Origin: Gemmatimonadota bacterium
GTDB taxonomy: Bacteria; Gemmatimonadota; Gemmatimonadetes; Longimicrobiales; Gaopeijiaceae
Assembly (NCBI GenBank): GCA_028873845.1
Contig: JAPPNO010000021.1
Location: 1-45,978 of the forward strand
Direction: 5' to 3'
DNA length: 45,978 bases
The position numbers and the translations under genes are program-made. A model generated the notes under the pieces. It saw only the letters and a program-made list of their open reading frames with translations. It did not search any database and was not told where the DNA came from. This document shows positions 42,647-45,978 of this stretch, in pieces (positions within the stretch are counted from its first letter, which is position 1; the number at the start of each line of letters is the position of its first letter).

Positions 42647-44941
42647 ATGTCGATCGGGTACATTGGGAAACGCCAACTGCGGCACGCCCACCCCTTGGCC
42701 CTCGTCGTTGCGGTCGCCCTGTCATCGTGGGCGAGCGCAGTCTTCGGCGTTTCCCAAGAGCCGCCCGCGGGTAACTGGAGCCTCAGGCTGGTAGACTGGG
42801 AATCCGATGCTCCACTGGCAGGGGTGCACCTGTCATTCCCGGACCTGTCCGAGAGCGGGGTGACCGATAGCCTGGGCGTTGCCTCCCTTGCGTCGGAAGC
42901 GGATCTTCTCCGGATCGTCGCAACCCGGGTCGGGTACGCCAGAATGGACACGGTGGTGGCACGGCCCGAGGACGGGACAATGGTCGAACTCCGTCTCACG
43001 CGCTCGACCATCGCCCTGCCCTCGCTCACCGTACAGGCGGTACGGTCCGGTACCGATTCCAGGCAGTTGGCCCGCCAGATGTTCGAGCGGGAGGTGGCGA
43101 TCGGAGCGGTGGGGATGACCCGGACCGAAGTGCGCGCGGTGCCCGCCGTGGCCGAAACCGACGTGTTTCGCAGTCTGCAGTCCGTGTCGGGTGTTGCGAG
43201 CGTCAATGACTTCGGCGCGGAGCTGTTCGTGCGCGGTGGGAGCGCCGACCAGGTCGCAGTCCTCCTGGATGGCGCGCCGGTCTTTGGCCCGTATCACATG
43301 TTCGGGATGTTCGGCCTGTTCAATCCGGATGTCGTCGAGTCCGCCGAACTCTACAAGGGATCGATTCCGGCCCGGTATGGGGGCTCGCTCTCCGGCGTCG
43401 TCTCCGCCCGCCAACGTACGGGAGGGACAACGGGAACGCGGGTCAGCGGCGGCTTGAGCGGCGTGGGCCTGCGAGCCGCGCTGGACGGCCGCCTTCCCTC
43501 GTCGGACGGCCGATGGCTGGCGGCGGGGCGAAAGGCCACGATCGACTTGCCGGGCGTGGACGTCCCGTTCGCGTTCCACGATCTCAACCTGGGACTGCAC
43601 CTCTATCCCTCCGAAGAACACCGAGTGGGGATCTCGGTGCTGGCTTCTGAAGACCGTTTCTCGTGGGACTTCCTCGGTGTGGGGGCATCGCTCCGGTCGG
43701 ATTGGACCAACCTGGTTTCGTCCGTCATGTGGTCGTGGGTCAGGGGGAACCGAATCACCAGCGACGTGACAGGGTACTTCAGCCGGTACGAGGGCCGCAT
43801 TGAAGTCGGAGCGGAGCAGTCCGGGCTGTCCACGCGCAACCGGATCGGTGCTGGTGGCGTGCGCGCCCAGATCGCGGTGCGCGGGGAAGCTACGGGTGTG
43901 CGTACGGGGTTGCTGGTGGAAGGTGGTCCGGTGAGTCTCCGAGGTTCGATGGCTCCGGGAGCCTATATGCAGGGTGAGACATCGGGTACCTTTCTGCACG
44001 CATCGGCTTTCGCGGAGGTTGAGCATTGGGTGGGCGCGCTGCGTCTGGCACCCGGGGTGCGGTTGGGAACCGAACGAAACAGCGCGGGGGTCTTCGCGGA
44101 GCCCCGCCTCTCCGCGCGGTATCACCTGGGTGCGTTCGCGATCAGCGGAAGCCTGGACCGCAGCGTCCAGTTCCTCTCGACGCTCCGGGACGACCGCCAC
44201 GTCGTGCCGGGCGCGCCGATGTGGTTCCTGCGCGGCGAGGATCAACCAGTATCGGTGGCCGAGGGAATCAGTGCTTCGCTGGACTATTGGCGGGGTAGCG
44301 CGTGGACGGGATCGGCAACGGCGTGGACGCGCCGGTTCACCGATATCCCCAGTTGGCACCCGGAGTCCGTTCGTGACCTGTCGGCGCTTGAGTACCATGG
44401 CGGGAATGCCTACGGATGGGAGATGAGCCTCGAGAGGCATGGGGGACTCCTGCGCGGCTGGGTTTCCTACCAATACGCACGGATCAAGCTGCGCGACAAC
44501 GAAGGGCAAGAGTACTGGCCGCGATGGGACAGACGGCACGAGATTGATGCCACCTTGAACCTGCAAGACCTGCGGTGCTTCAGCGCGTCGTTCCGGACAA
44601 CGGTAGGGTCCGGCACGCCTTTCTGGTTTCCGGCCGGGAGGTTCCACGGGCTGCGCTACGATCCACGGCGTCCCGGACTGAATCCGGGCCATGATGACTT
44701 TCCGATCTTGTCGAACGTGCAGGGGCGGATGCCCTACTACGGCCGCGTCGACATCTCGGCCCGCTATGCTTTCCACTGGGGGAGTGTGGCGATCGTGCCC
44801 TTTGTCACGATCCCGAATCTTACCGGGCGGCAGAACGTGCTTACCTATGGTTCGGGCACAGGCGTAAACGAAGATCGGGTCTTGAGTCCCAGACACCAGC
44901 TCCCATTGTTCCCTTTCATCGGCGTCGACTTCCGGTACTGA
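42647..44941 (+). CDS. TonB-dependent outer-membrane receptor
   Basis: A 764-residue receptor with an N-terminal signal (hydrophobic about 16-34), a carboxypeptidase-regulatory-like beta domain (about 42-118), a plug (about 158-262) with LFVRGGSADQVAVLLDGAPV and SIPARYGGSLSGVVSARQR, and a barrel ending in the aromatic GVDFRY. It would import a substrate across the outer membrane with TonB/ExbB energy. ATG 42647 has GAGG 7 nt upstream; the frame before it is not signal-like. It is followed after 3 bp by a lipoprotein, a receptor/lipoprotein pair common in the Bacteroidota-Gemmatimonadota group. Substrate unknown; no siderophore or SusD-like motifs are seen. Confidence 0.92.
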   Translation: MSIGYIGKRQLRHAHPLALVVAVALSSWASAVFGVSQEPPAGNWSLRLVDWESDAPLAGVHLSFPDLSESGVTDSLGVASLASEADLLRIVATRVGYARMDTVVARPEDGTMVELRLTRSTIALPSLTVQAVRSGTDSRQLARQMFEREVAIGAVGMTRTEVRAVPAVAETDVFRSLQSVSGVASVNDFGAELFVRGGSADQVAVLLDGAPVFGPYHMFGMFGLFNPDVVESAELYKGSIPARYGGSLSGVVSARQRTGGTTGTRVSGGLSGVGLRAALDGRLPSSDGRWLAAGRKATIDLPGVDVPFAFHDLNLGLHLYPSEEHRVGISVLASEDRFSWDFLGVGASLRSDWTNLVSSVMWSWVRGNRITSDVTGYFSRYEGRIEVGAEQSGLSTRNRIGAGGVRAQIAVRGEATGVRTGLLVEGGPVSLRGSMAPGAYMQGETSGTFLHASAFAEVEHWVGALRLAPGVRLGTERNSAGVFAEPRLSARYHLGAFAISGSLDRSVQFLSTLRDDRHVVPGAPMWFLRGEDQPVSVAEGISASLDYWRGSAWTGSATAWTRRFTDIPSWHPESVRDLSALEYHGGNAYGWEMSLERHGGLLRGWVSYQYARIKLRDNEGQEYWPRWDRRHEIDATLNLQDLRCFSASFRTTVGSGTPFWFPAGRFHGLRYDPRRPGLNPGHDDFPILSNVQGRMPYYGRVDISARYAFHWGSVAIVPFVTIPNLTGRQNVLTYGSGTGVNEDRVLSPRHQLPLFPFIGVDFRY

Positions 44942-44944
44942 CGA

Positions 44945-45763
44945 ATGCATCCCGGACCTCCTCCTGTCCGCCTCGTCCTCGCTGCTGGCGCCGTCGTGGC
45001 CGCGGCATGCGGTGATGTTTCCCACCCCGAGTTCCCGCGGTATCTTGACGACCGCCTGATCGTTTTCGCGGTTCTGAACCCCGATTCCACTGCACATCCC
45101 GTGCTGGTTTGGCCGGTGGATGAATCCGACCCGCTCACGGGAACCGCGGTCAGGGTGTATCGGGGCGAGGACGGAGACAGCGAGAGTGACTGGACTCTGA
45201 TCACCGAGACCAGCAGCATCGCGGAGCTGGACCACTGTTTCGGATACGGCCGAGTCCTGATAGGCACACCCCAATGCCTGGTGCCGACCGCAGCCCTGGA
45301 TGACGGCGGCAACTACCGTGTAGAGGTGTCCGGTGACGATCGTGCGACGGCCTCGGGTGTCACCTCTGCGGTCGGCTCCTTCCAGGTGAACACGGCGGTA
45401 CTCTCGCGGAGCAGCGACCAGAATACGCTGTCTGCAGCCTGGACCGTCAGCCTCGCGACCCATCGGTATGTGGCGTCGTTGCGGCCGCATTCGGAAGAGG
45501 GCGTATTCGGTCTCGGGGGAGCGGGCTGGTACGTCGAGTTGGACGATACAACCGTTACGGCTCCAGTTCCCGACGATGCGATCAGGGACGCGGTTCAACC
45601 GCTGACCCTCGATGTCGCGGCCTTCGATAGGCATCTCCATTCGTTCATCACGAGCGGTAACGGGAATACGTCCTTCTCCGTCCCTCCCATCCAGAACGTG
45701 GTGGGCGGATTCGGGGTCGTCGGGTCGGTACGCTACCGGAGTCTGGCGGTTACCGAGAAGTAG
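44945..45763 (+). CDS. Hypothetical lipoprotein paired with the TonB receptor (DUF4249-like)
   Basis: A 272-residue protein with a signal sequence and lipobox (AVVAAAC, Cys22), so probably anchored in a membrane. The mature part begins LDDRLIVFAVLNPDSTAHPVLV and is beta-rich with several acidic loops; this opening resembles the DUF4249 lipoproteins that follow certain TonB receptors, an inference from context and pattern. It starts 3 bp after the receptor stop, so both are expressed together and may bind the same ligand. No catalytic motif is evident. Confidence 0.75.
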   Translation: MHPGPPPVRLVLAAGAVVAAACGDVSHPEFPRYLDDRLIVFAVLNPDSTAHPVLVWPVDESDPLTGTAVRVYRGEDGDSESDWTLITETSSIAELDHCFGYGRVLIGTPQCLVPTAALDDGGNYRVEVSGDDRATASGVTSAVGSFQVNTAVLSRSSDQNTLSAAWTVSLATHRYVASLRPHSEEGVFGLGGAGWYVELDDTTVTAPVPDDAIRDAVQPLTLDVAAFDRHLHSFITSGNGNTSFSVPPIQNVVGGFGVVGSVRYRSLAVTEK

Positions 45764-45857
45764 TGTGTTGCAAGGTTGGGGGGTCCCTGGGACCGCAGTG
45801 TCGGCATCCAGGCCGTTCTACATGTGGCCACCCGCAGGAGGCGGGCGACGTTCGAGA

Positions 45858-45978
45858 TCACATTCCTGCAGATTGGCCCTCGGCCGAATCATCGGCACCT
45901 GATTCCTCACCCCCCGCCGCCTCCTCCGCCTCGGCATCGTCTCCCTCATCACTCTGCCCCTCCGCCCCGCCACCACCC
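45858..45978 (-). CDS. C-terminal fragment of an acidic-tailed protein, truncated by the window edge
   Basis: The minus-strand frame running in from 45977 reads an acidic, glycine- and alanine-rich tail (for example EGDDAEAEEAAGGEE) and ends at a TGA at 45858-45860. About 39 codons are visible. Highly acidic disordered tails occur in several abundant proteins, so no identity is assigned. The gap 45764-45857 between it and the lipoprotein shows no gene. Confidence 0.4.
   Translation of the reverse strand, partial: GGGGAEGQSDEGDDAEAEEAAGGEESGADDSAEGQSAGM

Noticed and set aside
1-45978. CRISPR array, rRNA, tRNA or intact insertion sequence
   Set aside because: I saw no regularly spaced repeats with unique spacers, no rRNA-like stretch, no complete cloverleaf and no transposase or integrase coding frame.

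Overview
The window is high-GC bacterial DNA, densely coding on both strands, with many GTG and TTG starts and 1-8 bp stop/start overlaps inside operons. A TonB-dependent receptor with a regulatory-like N-terminal domain followed by a small lipoprotein, a short Bacteroidota-type GlmU-like protein, lipoboxed orphan proteins and the order rplM-rpsI-rpsB-tsf-pyrH-frr-uppS-cdsA-dxr-rseP suggest a Gram-negative member of or near Gemmatimonadota. That placement is inference; no rRNA, tRNA, CRISPR array or intact insertion sequence was found.

Region by region. 0.1-1.6 kb: ammonium transporter (minus). 1.9-7.9 kb: a signalling island. A minus-strand pair (RsbW-like kinase, STAS antagonist) lies back to back with a plus-strand operon of a receiver-PP2C phosphatase, a periplasmic ligand-binding protein and a TorS-like membrane histidine kinase; together these could form one route from a periplasmic ligand to a partner switch. 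7.9-11.6 kb: MATE exporter, murB (minus) and an orphan LolD-type ABC ATPase behind about 450 bp of hairpin-rich non-coding DNA. 11.7-19.8 kb: a catabolic cluster (B12-binding protein, acyl-CoA carboxylase beta subunit, AtuA, AtuA-like small protein, methylglutaconyl-CoA-hydratase-type enoyl-CoA hydratase, small membrane protein), then recQ and an acyl-CoA dehydrogenase, resembling Liu/Atu leucine or terpenoid degradation but without the biotin carboxylase subunit or HMG-CoA lyase. 20.0-21.5 kb: RNase E/G. 21.7-24.6 kb: a monoheme cytochrome c apparently fused to an outer-membrane barrel, overlapping a pentaheme cytochrome gene. 24.8-33.0 kb: the conserved translation, isoprenoid and envelope operon. 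33.1-36.3 kb (minus): manC, GlmU-like gene and WalJ-like hydrolase. 36.5-42.0 kb: orphan lipoprotein, serS, a histidine kinase and pcrA/uvrD. 42.0-45.8 kb: a compositionally odd stretch with an uncertain small gene, then the TonB receptor and lipoprotein. The right edge cuts into an acidic-tailed protein on the minus strand.

The most interesting items are the ligand-to-partner-switch island, the cytochrome-barrel/pentaheme pair, the structured leader before the ABC ATPase, and the perfect palindrome that fills the spacer of a near-consensus promoter before tsf. All functions are read from motifs and context; no database search was run.
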